From the NCBI RefSeq assembly GCF_015644725.1, contig NZ_CP064795.1, forward strand, positions 1-64,000: 64,000 nucleotides of DNA. Direction: 5' to 3'. This document shows, piece after piece, positions 11,112-18,802 of this stretch. Origin of the DNA: Salinimonas marina (GTDB lineage Bacteria > Pseudomonadota > Gammaproteobacteria > Enterobacterales > Alteromonadaceae). Below the pieces are notes generated by a model that worked only from the letters and a program-made list of their open reading frames with translations, did not search any database and was not told the origin of the DNA. The position numbers and the translations under genes are program-made. Numbering within the stretch: position 1 is the stretch's first letter; each line of letters begins with the position of its first letter.

Positions 11112-11516
11112 TTAAATGCCTTCAATCATATAATCGATCGCCGCCTGAATCTCATCCTCGCTACAATCGCCACAGGTACCCATCGGCGGCATGGCGTTAT
11201 AACCATTAATGGCGTTTTGAAGCAGGGTCTCCATGCCACGCTCATCAATACGCGGCTGCCAGTCAGCGGCCACCTGCAGCTTGGGTGCACCTAATACACC
11301 GGCACCATGACAGGCAACACAGGCATTGTTGTACACGGTCTCGCCTGAGCGAGGGCCATCGGCGCCAGCACTGGCCGAGGCGTCTTCAGCGCCCGCCATT
11401 TTCAGCGAGCCATGCGGCTTAATGCGTTCTTTTATAGCTTCATCGCTCATATCCTGAGCCTGAACCACCGCCACCAGGGCCACAGCAGCGGCGCCAAACC
11501 AAAGTTTTAATTTCAC
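11112..11516 (-). CDS. Cytochrome c5 family protein
   Basis: A 134-residue periplasmic monoheme cytochrome. An N-terminal signal (MKLKLWFGAAAVALVAVVQA) is followed by an Ala/Asp-rich linker and a heme domain with the CACHG attachment site. The conserved NGYNAMPPMGTCGDCSEDEI segment supplies the axial methionine (MPP-MG) and the extra C-x-x-C pair typical of cytochrome c5. It probably shuttles electrons between the bc1 complex and terminal oxidases. It is monocistronic, with 190-250 bp of non-coding sequence on each side. Confidence 0.9.
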   Translation of the reverse strand: MKLKLWFGAAAVALVAVVQAQDMSDEAIKERIKPHGSLKMAGAEDASASAGADGPRSGETVYNNACVACHGAGVLGAPKLQVAADWQPRIDERGMETLLQNAINGYNAMPPMGTCGDCSEDEIQAAIDYMIEGI

Positions 11517-11763
11517 ATCTGCCTCCAGGCAACGTCAAAATATGCACTATTGATGAAAGATTATACTGGTTCCTGTTTCACTACAATAGTTTACGGTTAT
11601 TTAACCCATTTTTAATCCGGGTAATCAGAAAAACGCACAGGCATTTAAATTGTTACACAAAACGGTTGATGCCAGGCCTAGGGATAAGTATTATAGCGGC
11701 CCTCAACAGGTTAGCGAGAGCAGCAATTGCCCGCCCACAGCCTGGTGAAAAGTTTTAAAGTAC

Positions 11764-11840
11764 GCACCCGTAGCTCAGCTGGATAGAGCGTTGCCCTCCG
11801 GAGGCAAAGGTCATAGGTTCGAATCCTATCGGGTGCGCCA
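11764..11840 (+). tRNA. tRNA-Arg (anticodon CCG)
   Basis: A 77-base cloverleaf: acceptor GCACCCG pairs with CGGGTGC, the D-arm contains AGCTCAGCTGGATAGAGC, the anticodon arm is TTGCC-CTCCGGA-GGCAA with CCG at the centre, and the T-arm contains GGTTCGAATCC. The 3' CCA is genome-encoded. A strong terminator follows 12 bases later. Its 3' end is repeated downstream, marking it as a likely integration site. Confidence 0.97.
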
Positions 11841-12007
11841 TATATAAGAAAGCCGACTCTCTTGAGTCGGTTTTTTTATATATGTTGTATTTCCGTGGAT
11901 GAAAATCTTCGTTCGACAAAATCGCAAGGAGCGATTTTGAACACGCTTTAGCGTGGCCCGCAGGGCGAGGCGCAGGACGCGCCGAGTAATCCTATCGGGT
12001 GCGCCAT
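11822..12007 (+). repeat. Direct repeat of tRNA-Arg 3' end flanking a 146-bp palindromic spacer (att-like)
   Basis: The 20 bases at 11822-11841 (the last 19 of the tRNA plus the next T) recur exactly at 11988-12007. The interval holds the tRNA terminator, the hairpin AAAATCGC-aagga-GCGATTTT (11918-11938) and a GC-rich stretch with CGCGCCGAG just before the second copy. This is what a tRNA-targeting integration, or a short mobile unit carrying a tRNA tail, leaves behind. The second copy is not a tRNA because the 5' half is absent. No further copy was found in the window, so the outer boundary of the island is unassigned. Confidence 0.7.
11853..11877 (+). terminator. Rho-independent terminator of tRNA-Arg
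   Basis: CCGACTC and GAGTCGG form a 7-bp perfect stem around TCTT, followed by seven T residues. Confidence 0.9.
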
Positions 12008-12174
12008 TTTCAAAGGGCTGTAGCTCGACTGCCCTCTTCCAAAAATCCTCTTTTTAAATTATGTAGCAAATATGTAGCAGTCTTTAGAGCTGCTCTTCTG
12101 TTGATTTTAACTTTCGATGGTTTATATTAAAAAGCGTTTGAGCGTACCGCTCGATCTCGGCAACTGAGTAAAGA

Positions 12175-12363
12175 AATTCTAAGTTTAAGTTTTGCTAACG
12201 CAAAACGGCTCTTTTGAGCTTTTAATAGGACGCCTTCGGTCGCCAAGACGCGTGATTACGGCAGCATCTGTTTCACAGAGCTGCCTTCACTCGTTTGGCA
12301 GCGCACCTTCGGTGCTCAGATGAGATGGGCCTTATAACTAATACTGACAGTCTACTTAGAATT
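12175..12363 (+). ncRNA. Candidate retron ncRNA (msr-msd) upstream of the reverse transcriptase
   Basis: The 10-base arms AATTCTAAGT (12175-12184) and ACTTAGAATT (12354-12363) are perfect inverted repeats and could be the a1/a2 pair that closes a retron transcript. Between them lie several hairpins: GTTTTGC-taac-GCAAAAC (12189-12206), a GCTC/GAGC stem, GGCAGC-a-TCTGT/ACAGA-GCTGCC (12260-12285, the best msd candidate) and GCACC-ttc-GGTGC (12303-12315). The 189-base span and its position just before the RT gene fit retron architecture. The branching guanosine and exact msd ends cannot be fixed by eye. Confidence 0.5.
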
Positions 12364-12457
12364 ATCAGCCTACGAGACAGTATAAAAGTTATGTAACCTT
12401 GTTGGTTAAGCATCTTGCTAGGCCTGTCGAAATCTCTTCACATGGAATGTGGTTCAT

Positions 12458-13639
12458 ATGGATAGATGTAGCTACATAAATAGTCCTATATCTTCGCTTT
12501 CATCTTTATCAAAGACTTTAGGTGAAGACATTTCACAAATAGTTGCCGTAGCAGATGCCCCGGCTTCTGAAAAGTACAATAAGCCAAAGACCCCCGTATT
12601 TAAAAAAGATAAAACTGAAAGAATAGTTCGTTCACCTGTTAGGGCCCTTCGTTCACTACAATACAGGATAAACAAACAAATAATGGTCAAGGGAGTAAGT
12701 TGGCCATCTTATTTATTTGGTTCAATTCCTAAGGGGCATAATGGCGAAGTTTCGCAAGACTATATTGCAGCTGCTAAAGTTCACTGCGGTGCAAAAAGTT
12801 TATGCTGTTTAGATATATCAGACTTTTTTGACAATATTCATGCATGCGATGTTTTTGCGGTGTTTAATGAACTATTTCACTTCTCCACAGAAGTCTCGAC
12901 AATACTTACAAAACTGGTTACGTTTGATGAAAGGCTGGTACAAGGTGCTTTAACTTCCAGCTACTTAGCTATGCTGGTCTTATGGAAAACTGAGCCTGGT
13001 CTCGTCGAGGCACTTGGTAGAAAAAATATCAATTATTCACGGCTTGTTGATGATATTACGCTTTCGACAAAAAAATATAACTATAATTTTTCTTACGAAG
13101 TCAGCCTTATAGAAAAAACGCTTCATGAAAAGGGCCTTTTCTTTAATGAAGAAAAAGCGAAAGTTTATTCAGTTTCCTCAGAGCTGATGCTTGTTCATGG
13201 CCTTAATGTCATGGGTAAAAATCCGGCGATGCCAAGATACGAAGCGAGAAGAATCAGGGCCGCCGTAAGACAGCTTGAGAAACTTGCTGAACAAGAAGGG
13301 GCTCGGTGTGAGATGTGGTATCGAAGGGAGTATAACCGTTGTCAAGGCAGGGTTTATAAGCTAGAGAGGTTTGGGAAATCAAACTCTTTCAGAAATTTAC
13401 TAAATAGGCTCCAGAAAATCACACCACTCCCATCTAAAAAGGATATCACGTACGCGAAGTTAAGAGTTAAAAAGCTAGAAAGCGACTTTAATAACGTAAA
13501 AAAACGTGAGACATATAATTATATGAGAAGATTTTCTATTGCTTCACATAGAGTTGCATTTCTAAAGGGATATTACGACGAAGAATGGAAAAAATTAAGA
13601 ACGCGTTTGAAAGCTATCTTCCCAGACTACAGAAAGTGA
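12458..13639 (+). CDS. Retron-type reverse transcriptase with divergent LVDD active site
   Basis: A protein of about 393 residues with the retron/group II RT motifs in order: RSPVRALRSLQYRINK (motif 1-2 region), SLCCLDISDFFDNI (motif 3 with the first catalytic aspartate), VQGALTSSYLAMLVL (the QGxxxSP-like motif 4), YSRLVDDITLS (catalytic box) and ELMLVHGLNVMG (the VTGL-like motif). The usual YxDD reads LVDD, so both aspartates are kept but the tyrosine is replaced. The C-terminal third is long and basic, as in retron RTs that bind their own ncRNA. ATG 12458 is 10 bases after GGAA; a GTG at 12449 is the alternative. The 3' end overlaps the next gene by 55 bp. Confidence 0.85.
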   Translation: MDRCSYINSPISSLSSLSKTLGEDISQIVAVADAPASEKYNKPKTPVFKKDKTERIVRSPVRALRSLQYRINKQIMVKGVSWPSYLFGSIPKGHNGEVSQDYIAAAKVHCGAKSLCCLDISDFFDNIHACDVFAVFNELFHFSTEVSTILTKLVTFDERLVQGALTSSYLAMLVLWKTEPGLVEALGRKNINYSRLVDDITLSTKKYNYNFSYEVSLIEKTLHEKGLFFNEEKAKVYSVSSELMLVHGLNVMGKNPAMPRYEARRIRAAVRQLEKLAEQEGARCEMWYRREYNRCQGRVYKLERFGKSNSFRNLLNRLQKITPLPSKKDITYAKLRVKKLESDFNNVKKRETYNYMRRFSIASHRVAFLKGYYDEEWKKLRTRLKAIFPDYRK

Positions 13640-14391
13640 AGGGTTGGTTTCAATCAAATTTTCATGAAATAAACGGCAAGATCTTTACTCTTTACTTAAA
13701 GGTTAAAGGCTTTGTTACTATAAAGCGTATAGCATTTCTCTACTTGTTATATCTAACAGTATACGTCCTCAAAGCGTATTTCAGCCGCGACGACCTAATT
13801 ATAGGTTTATGCTTATCCGAAAAATGTTTGGATGCTTTAAACGGGGATTTTTCGAATATAATAACGTTAACCCAATGGGTAATAACTACAAGTGCTATTG
13901 CGATCGCTGCAGTGTCACTGAAGCTTAGTCAAGCGAGTTTTGAGCAGTCAAAGAAAAACAACCAGTTCAATAATCATATCTCAAATAAAAAGTTTTTTAG
14001 TGATCATATTATTAGAGAGCTAGAAAGCCTTAGCTATGTATCACGGTCTACAGTAGATATTAATAAATACTACCATTTCATGTTTCCTAAATCAGCAGAT
14101 GGGATATTTGATTTAAATGAAAATTATGAAAATTCTCTGTTAGCAATTAGAAAATACTTGATTCAAACTTCTAATCAAGCAAAAAAGCCTGGTGCGTTCA
14201 ATTATAAAAAACACCAAGCTAAAATAGCTAGCTCTTTGAAAGACTTCGGCTTTGACTTAGTAAGGCTTTCAAGGCGCGACTTTAACCTTGTTGAAGAGGA
14301 AATTTTCAAACTAGTAGACTCCGTCACGATGCTTATGACTAGTTATCAAAAAAGTCACATGCTAACCGAAATTGATATTCATTATAGGTAG
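13585..14391 (+). CDS. Two-transmembrane putative retron effector
   Basis: A 268-residue protein starting inside the end of the RT gene, so the two are translationally linked. After a basic amphipathic N-terminus it has two hydrophobic segments (RIAFLYLLYLTVYVLKAYF, about residues 48-66, and LTQWVITTSAIAIAAVSLKL, about 94-113) and then a long soluble region rich in Lys, Asn and aromatic residues. Two-TM partners directly downstream of an RT are the effector type of Ec48-like retrons, which kill the infected cell by damaging the membrane. That function is inferred from architecture and context, since no sequence similarity could be tested here. Confidence 0.68.
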   Translation: MEKIKNAFESYLPRLQKVKGWFQSNFHEINGKIFTLYLKVKGFVTIKRIAFLYLLYLTVYVLKAYFSRDDLIIGLCLSEKCLDALNGDFSNIITLTQWVITTSAIAIAAVSLKLSQASFEQSKKNNQFNNHISNKKFFSDHIIRELESLSYVSRSTVDINKYYHFMFPKSADGIFDLNENYENSLLAIRKYLIQTSNQAKKPGAFNYKKHQAKIASSLKDFGFDLVRLSRRDFNLVEEEIFKLVDSVTMLMTSYQKSHMLTEIDIHYR

Positions 14392-14432
14392 CGTAGGTAC
14401 ACTTATTTACAGAACTCCAAGTAAAAGCATAT

Positions 14433-14452
14433 GAGCCGCTACGCGGCTCTTT
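14433..14452 (+). terminator. Hairpin after the two-TM gene
   Basis: GAGCCGC-tac-GCGGCTC is a perfect 7-bp stem followed by only TTT. It overlaps the end of the gpA relic on the other strand and may terminate the retron transcript weakly. Confidence 0.4.
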
Positions 14453-14489
14453 CTGAATGATGTTCGATACGCCATTCGTGCACTCGGGT

Positions 14490-14497
14490 AATAACCT
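14490..14497. repeat. Target-site duplication, left copy (AATAACCT)
   Basis: Identical to 15806-15813 immediately beyond the right end of the IS. Collapsing the two copies restores the reading frame of the disrupted gene. Confidence 0.93.
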
Positions 14498-15805
14498 GAG
14501 AGTGTAAAAATAACTGTGTAAATGGCATTCTTATCAACTCCTTAGAAGGATATCAGAATGCCAATATCAGACAAACTCATCGACCAACTGCTTGACGACT
14601 GTGATTCACCAGAAGACATTTTAGGCGAAGCTGGCCTGCTCAAGCAGCTTACCAAGAAGGTTGCTGAACGAGCGTTAGAAGCCGAAATGGAAGCCCATCT
14701 GGGCTACGCGCCCAACGATGCGGCTGGTAACAACAGCGGCAACTCTCGCAACGGTAAAACGAAGAAGAGTGTTCGCAGCACCAATGGTGATGTTGAACTC
14801 GATATTCCACGCGATCGCAACGGCAGTTTTGACCCCAAGTTAGTACGCAAAGGCGAACGTCAGCTAAACGGATTTGATGAGCGCATTGTTGCCCTTTACG
14901 CGCGCGGCATGACCACGCGCGGGATATTCAGGCTTACCTTGAAGAAGCTTACGGTGTTGAGGTCTCTGCCACCTTCATATCGCAGGTAACGAACGCGGTG
15001 ATGGACGAGGTTAAGGCCTGGCAGCATCGGCCGCTGGAAAAGCTTTACCCGGTGGTTTATCTCGACTGTTTAGTGGTTCGTAGTCGTGACTCTGGCGTGG
15101 TACAAAATAAATCCGTGTATCTGGCGCTTGGCATTAATACCGACGGTGAAAAAGAGTTATTAGGTCTGTGGATGGCCCAAACTGAGGGAGCCAAGTTCTG
15201 GTTGTCGGTGATGAACGAGCTTAAAAACCGTGGTGTGGAGGATATCTTCATCGCCTGCTGTGATGGCCTCAAAGGCTTCCCGGAAGCCATTGAAGCGGTA
15301 TACCCGAAAACACAGGTGCAGCTGTGTATCGTGCATCAAATTCGCCACTCGCTGCGCTACGTGAACTGGAAGCAGCGTAAGATTATCGCGGCGGATTTAA
15401 AACTGATTTATGGTGCGGCCACTCGTGCTGAAGCCGAGCAGGCCCTCGAGCTTTTTGCAGAAAAATGGGATTGCGAACACCCGACCATCAGCCGCTCCTG
15501 GCGGGCGAACTGGGAACGTTTATGCGTATTCTTCGATTATCCGACCGAGATACGCAAGGCCATTTACACCACCAATGCGATTGAGTCGCTGAACGCGTCC
15601 CTGCGAAAAATCACCAAGACCCGCCGGTCGTTCCCGAACGACGAAGCCGTCATGAAGGTGTTGTACCTAGCCTTGCATCAGGCTTCGAAAAAGTGGACGA
15701 TGCCCATACGCAACTGGAAACCGGCCATGGCGCAGTTCGAGATTATGTACCAGGATCGGATTTAACAGTGCAATCAGCCATTTACACAAAATATTTTACA
15801 GTCTC
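14498..15805 (+). mobile_element. IS256-family insertion sequence with 8-bp target duplication
   Basis: The 1308-bp element has 29-bp terminal inverted repeats (14498-14526 and 15777-15805; 23 of 29 positions match, both starting GAGA and containing GTGTAAATGGC). It is flanked by a perfect 8-bp direct repeat AATAACCT at 14490-14497 and 15806-15813, the duplication length characteristic of IS256. It carries one transposase gene and sits inside the gpA relic. The intact duplication shows simple insertion without later rearrangement. Confidence 0.95.
14558..15765 (+). CDS. IS256-family transposase (frameshift near 14921)
   Basis: Two frames (14558-14989 and 14998-15765) together encode a Mutator/IS256-type DDE transposase of about 402 residues. 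The first has EAEMEAHLGY, GNSRNGKTKKSV and DIPRDRNGSFDPKLV. The second has catalytic aspartates in YLDCLVVR and CCDGLKGFPEAI and the glutamate in NAIESLNASLRK. The text between, read in the downstream frame, gives DIQAYLEEAYGVEVSATFIS, the normal family segment. The frame changes at GGG (14921-14923): either one G is missing or two are extra relative to MTTR-DIQ. IS256 elements normally encode one uninterrupted frame, so as written this copy is inactive. Confidence 0.9.
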
Positions 15806-16564
15806 AATAACCTCTTCGTCAGCATACTGCACGCCTTTCAGAGCAAAAGTGACCACCCCGTCAAAGTAACTTTGCTTCACTTCTCCGGTTTCCTCATTTA
15901 TCTTTTCTTGATACAGCGGCCTAATAGGCTGGTCATTTCGCTTGCAGAAGACACCACCCATGAGCTCAACAAACTTTGCCCTGTCGCCACTATCAGCCGC
16001 TTCATAAATAGCGTCGAAGGTTTCTGATAAACCAACAAGTTGCTTTAACCGCCGAAGTTCACGCCATACGGTGACCGAGCCGTTACCGATTTGCTGAAAT
16101 TGGCGAATCCCCCAGCAGCTTGCCCAGGCTTCCACCCGTTGAGCTGCGTGTATAGCGTCACCGCCATCAATATCACTATCAAGTTGTTCGCCATTAACAT
16201 TCTTGCTGACGTATTTCGCAATGTAGCCAGTAGCACTACCACGGCTATAATCAATATCTTTAAAATCAGAACGCTTTTCAAACACGCCGCTTTCTTCGGT
16301 CACTTCTCACCACGCGTAAAATTCGTTTAGTGTCTTAAAAGTCCCAGGTATAGCCGATTTTTAAAGAAATAACCTTCAACAACGCATACCAAAGCCCGAA
16401 AGAGGTTATTGCTTATATTCGTCATTTTATATGACTTAAATAAAATAAGAGTAATAAAATGACAAAAAACAAGGGTAAGTGCTTGCGAATTGACCTGCAG
16501 TGATGATATTTTGTCACTGGGGCTTGCGAAGCCTCATATTGATAACTTTTTGGGAAATAAAATT

Positions 16565-17836
16565 ATGTTACAAAGAAGTGATTTTGAGAGCGAGAGAGTG
16601 CAGTTTTTAGAGGATTTTTGCAATAACATCACATCGATGATGGGTATTGAAGCGAGCAATGCGTTTGATGTAAGAAAATTCAACGCCTTCACCGACATCG
16701 CATTTGAGCTTGCTAATTTCGGAACTATGGATAGCTTCTTGAGTTTTAATAATTCTGATTTAGTTGAATTTATCGAAACAATGGAGAGGATGCTGCCCAC
16801 AGTAGCTTACAACATGAATATTGAGCAAGAGTATCGCACGCTCATCACTGCGGTGAATTGCATGGCTCTCTACCTATCCCTTTACATTGTTGAAGATGAA
16901 TATGTTGCCACCTATTGCGATATTACTAACGAGGCCATTGCTGCCGTACTTGGAGTGAAAGTGAGTACGCTGAAAAATATAGTATCTCTTAAGGTTTTGG
17001 CTGCTATGAATAACGATGAACTACGTCATTTTTTAGAATCTCAAGAGCGCTTTAAGCCTTTCAAACCATATGATAGCTCAATACTTGACGGGCCTTTAGA
17101 ACTATCTCGGGTAACTACATCTAATGCTCTCATCTACGCGCTTGAACAACGTGCGAGGAAATACGAATTCATGGATGTTCTTAATGAACTGTATCAAGAT
17201 CACGGTATCCGCTCCGAGAGTGGTAGCAATATTAAGTTTACAGTTCTGTTTTCTTTGAGCGGCACGTCGGCACAAAAGCTCGGTAATTTGTTAGGAAAAT
17301 TAAATATTGAGTTCAATTCACTTAAAACAGCAGTTTCTAACGTGTCAGCAAACATCATGGCAGCCACGGGTAACAGCAGTGTATTGCTAAACTACAAAGA
17401 AATACCTGCACACGCCGACCAAAAAGAAAGCGCGAAGGAATACTATGCGAATCAGTATATTTTTCAAAGACCAGATGTGCCTTATACATCAGATAATCTT
17501 GGTGAATATTTAAAAGTCGAATATGGGTTCAAAACACACCCGGATGACAAGGGGAAAAATAAGAAGTTATTCGCTGTAAAAAAGGGAAACGTGTCTCTCG
17601 CTATCGAGCGTACTAAGACACCAAGTGTCTGGATCCCTCATCACCTGGCTTGTGAGCTTGATCCGTCACATTTTGAAATAACCTGGTACAAAGCCTCAAA
17701 AGACGGCAGGGGGAGACACAGCGGCCTCCATAGCTATAGTGATTTTCACAAAGTTGCGATTGGTAAAGTTAAGGTAAAGTCCTTTGATTGCGCTGACCTG
17801 CTTATCAGCCAGCTCTATGACTCGCCAAGCAAGTAG
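16565..17836 (+). CDS. Protein of unknown function (accessory, first of a pair)
   Basis: About 423 residues from ATG 16565; an upstream TTG at 16490 would give 448 but has no clear ribosome site. I do not recognise a family. It is a soluble, mixed alpha-beta protein without membrane segments or signal peptide. A short helix-turn-helix-like stretch (EAIAAVLGVKVSTLKNIVSLKVLA) lies in the first third. The C-terminal 120 residues are rich in basic and aromatic residues with a conserved-looking HHLACELDPSHFEITWYKASKDGRGRHS broken by glycine. It is 12 bp from the next gene and separated from the MORC operon by a 192-bp gap, so the pair is probably its own transcript. Confidence 0.6.
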   Translation: MLQRSDFESERVQFLEDFCNNITSMMGIEASNAFDVRKFNAFTDIAFELANFGTMDSFLSFNNSDLVEFIETMERMLPTVAYNMNIEQEYRTLITAVNCMALYLSLYIVEDEYVATYCDITNEAIAAVLGVKVSTLKNIVSLKVLAAMNNDELRHFLESQERFKPFKPYDSSILDGPLELSRVTTSNALIYALEQRARKYEFMDVLNELYQDHGIRSESGSNIKFTVLFSLSGTSAQKLGNLLGKLNIEFNSLKTAVSNVSANIMAATGNSSVLLNYKEIPAHADQKESAKEYYANQYIFQRPDVPYTSDNLGEYLKVEYGFKTHPDDKGKNKKLFAVKKGNVSLAIERTKTPSVWIPHHLACELDPSHFEITWYKASKDGRGRHSGLHSYSDFHKVAIGKVKVKSFDCADLLISQLYDSPSK

Positions 17837-17848
17837 GAGCAAATAACT

Positions 17849-18610
17849 ATGCATGAATCAATTGCTAAAGCACAGGTTAAAGGAATGTTTAGAGTGGCCA
17901 ATGATATACTAGATAGCTATAACACCCGGGCCAAGAAGCGAAATGGACAGGGTGTACGCTTTACCAGAAAAAGAATGACCGCTTATGTGAGCAATATTTT
18001 TGAAATGTATGGGGACCTTTTGCTTTACAATAAAGTGGAAAAGCGGAAGAGTAGTTGGCACTTTAACTCGTTGAATCTATCCATAAATCCCGATCCTGAA
18101 TGTTTCGTGGAGCTTGGCGTACTCCACTGTATAATTTCCGAAAGAGTTATCTCGAGATACGTACGTTCTGGCAAAGTACCCTACCATCATTATTCATCTA
18201 AGTGCTATCTACATGAGCACTTTTTACAGCGTATTTTTCAGCGTGCATCGGCACTACATCAAAAAAGTATTAAGAACGAATTAGTGAGTATTTCACTATG
18301 GCTAAGCCAAGAGTATTCGCCTACCACCGAGCCGATACAAAAACTGTATTTTGTCAGTGATAAGCATGTGGTTGTGATGACCTACCACCTCGACAGGGAA
18401 ATTTACATTTTCAATACAATTTTAAAAAAGGACATGTTTACGACAAAACAAGAGCAAAAATTCAGCGAGGCATACTCTGCACTCAATGAGTCAGAGGGGG
18501 AGTTTATCTACAGAAATGAGGCTGGCGATGTCCACCTTGGATTCAGTTCTAGGGATGACGTTACACATGATGAGATTGTGAACAATACAACTTTCTTCAA
18601 TCCAGACTAA
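17849..18610 (+). CDS. Protein of unknown function (accessory, second of a pair)
   Basis: A 253-residue soluble protein preceded by a good TAGGAGC ribosome site 9 bases before ATG. I do not recognise the family. The N-terminal 60 residues are strongly basic (TRAKKRNGQGVRFTRKRM). The centre contains several His and Cys residues (HYSSKCYLHEHFLQRIFQRA), and the C-terminus is acidic. Linked to the preceding gene and probably partner to it. The position between a phage relic and a defence operon allows either a phage-derived or a defence role; neither can be shown. Confidence 0.58.
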   Translation: MHESIAKAQVKGMFRVANDILDSYNTRAKKRNGQGVRFTRKRMTAYVSNIFEMYGDLLLYNKVEKRKSSWHFNSLNLSINPDPECFVELGVLHCIISERVISRYVRSGKVPYHHYSSKCYLHEHFLQRIFQRASALHQKSIKNELVSISLWLSQEYSPTTEPIQKLYFVSDKHVVVMTYHLDREIYIFNTILKKDMFTTKQEQKFSEAYSALNESEGEFIYRNEAGDVHLGFSSRDDVTHDEIVNNTTFFNPD

Positions 18611-18749
18611 GGTGCGTTTAATGCTATTAAAGACGGTAAACTTTTGCAAAGTCGCCTGTGAGACCTAAGAGACGACCTTGCTATTAGTAACTCAGTTTTA
18701 ATAAAACTTTCAAATCACTGTAATTGTAATGCTTTTTACCTGGCTTCGA

Positions 18750-18778
18750 TTGTGCTAATTTCGAATACACTCTTTATT
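18750..18778 (+). promoter_or_regulatory. Possible promoter of the MORC-Z1 operon
   Basis: TTGTGC and TTTATT are separated by 17 bases in an AT-rich stretch 25 bp before the MORC-like start, inside a 192-bp gap. Weak sigma-70 resemblance only. Confidence 0.25.
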
Positions 18779-18802
18779 ATTCTTGCTTAAGGACGGCTGA
18801 TA

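Larger units (their letters stand above)
14439..16303 (-). pseudogene. Relic of P2-type phage replication gene A endonuclease, interrupted by IS256-family element
   Basis: The minus-strand frame 16303-15806 encodes [18 protein letters not shown] and [20 protein letters not shown], which are hallmark stretches of the rolling-circle initiator gpA of P2-like phages. Removing the IS and one copy of its 8-bp duplication rejoins the frame to EEVI-TRVHEWRIEHHSERAA and a stop at 14439, a natural C-terminus. The N-terminal two thirds, including the HxH and tyrosine nickase motifs, are missing: upstream of 16303 the frame has stops and no gpA-like sequence. This is a remnant of a prophage or satellite that once occupied the tRNA site. 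Confidence 0.85.

Noticed and set aside
11981..12007. Second, degenerate tRNA-Arg gene
   Set aside because: Only the last 20 bases are repeated; there are no D-arm, anticodon arm or 5' acceptor strand.
12120..14391. Diversity-generating retroelement
   Set aside because: There is no template/variable repeat pair and no variable-protein or Avd gene next to the RT; the RT motifs and two-TM partner fit retrons better.
14558..15765. Programmed ribosomal frameshifting in the IS transposase
   Set aside because: IS256 elements encode a single frame, and the site lacks a slippery heptamer with a downstream structure. The same type of change occurs at nine unrelated genes in the window.
16459..16503. 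Short frame MTKNKGKCLRIDLQ before the first unknown gene
   Set aside because: It is 14 codons and ends before the main gene; no single-base change of the observed type joins it in frame, and its ribosome site is poor.
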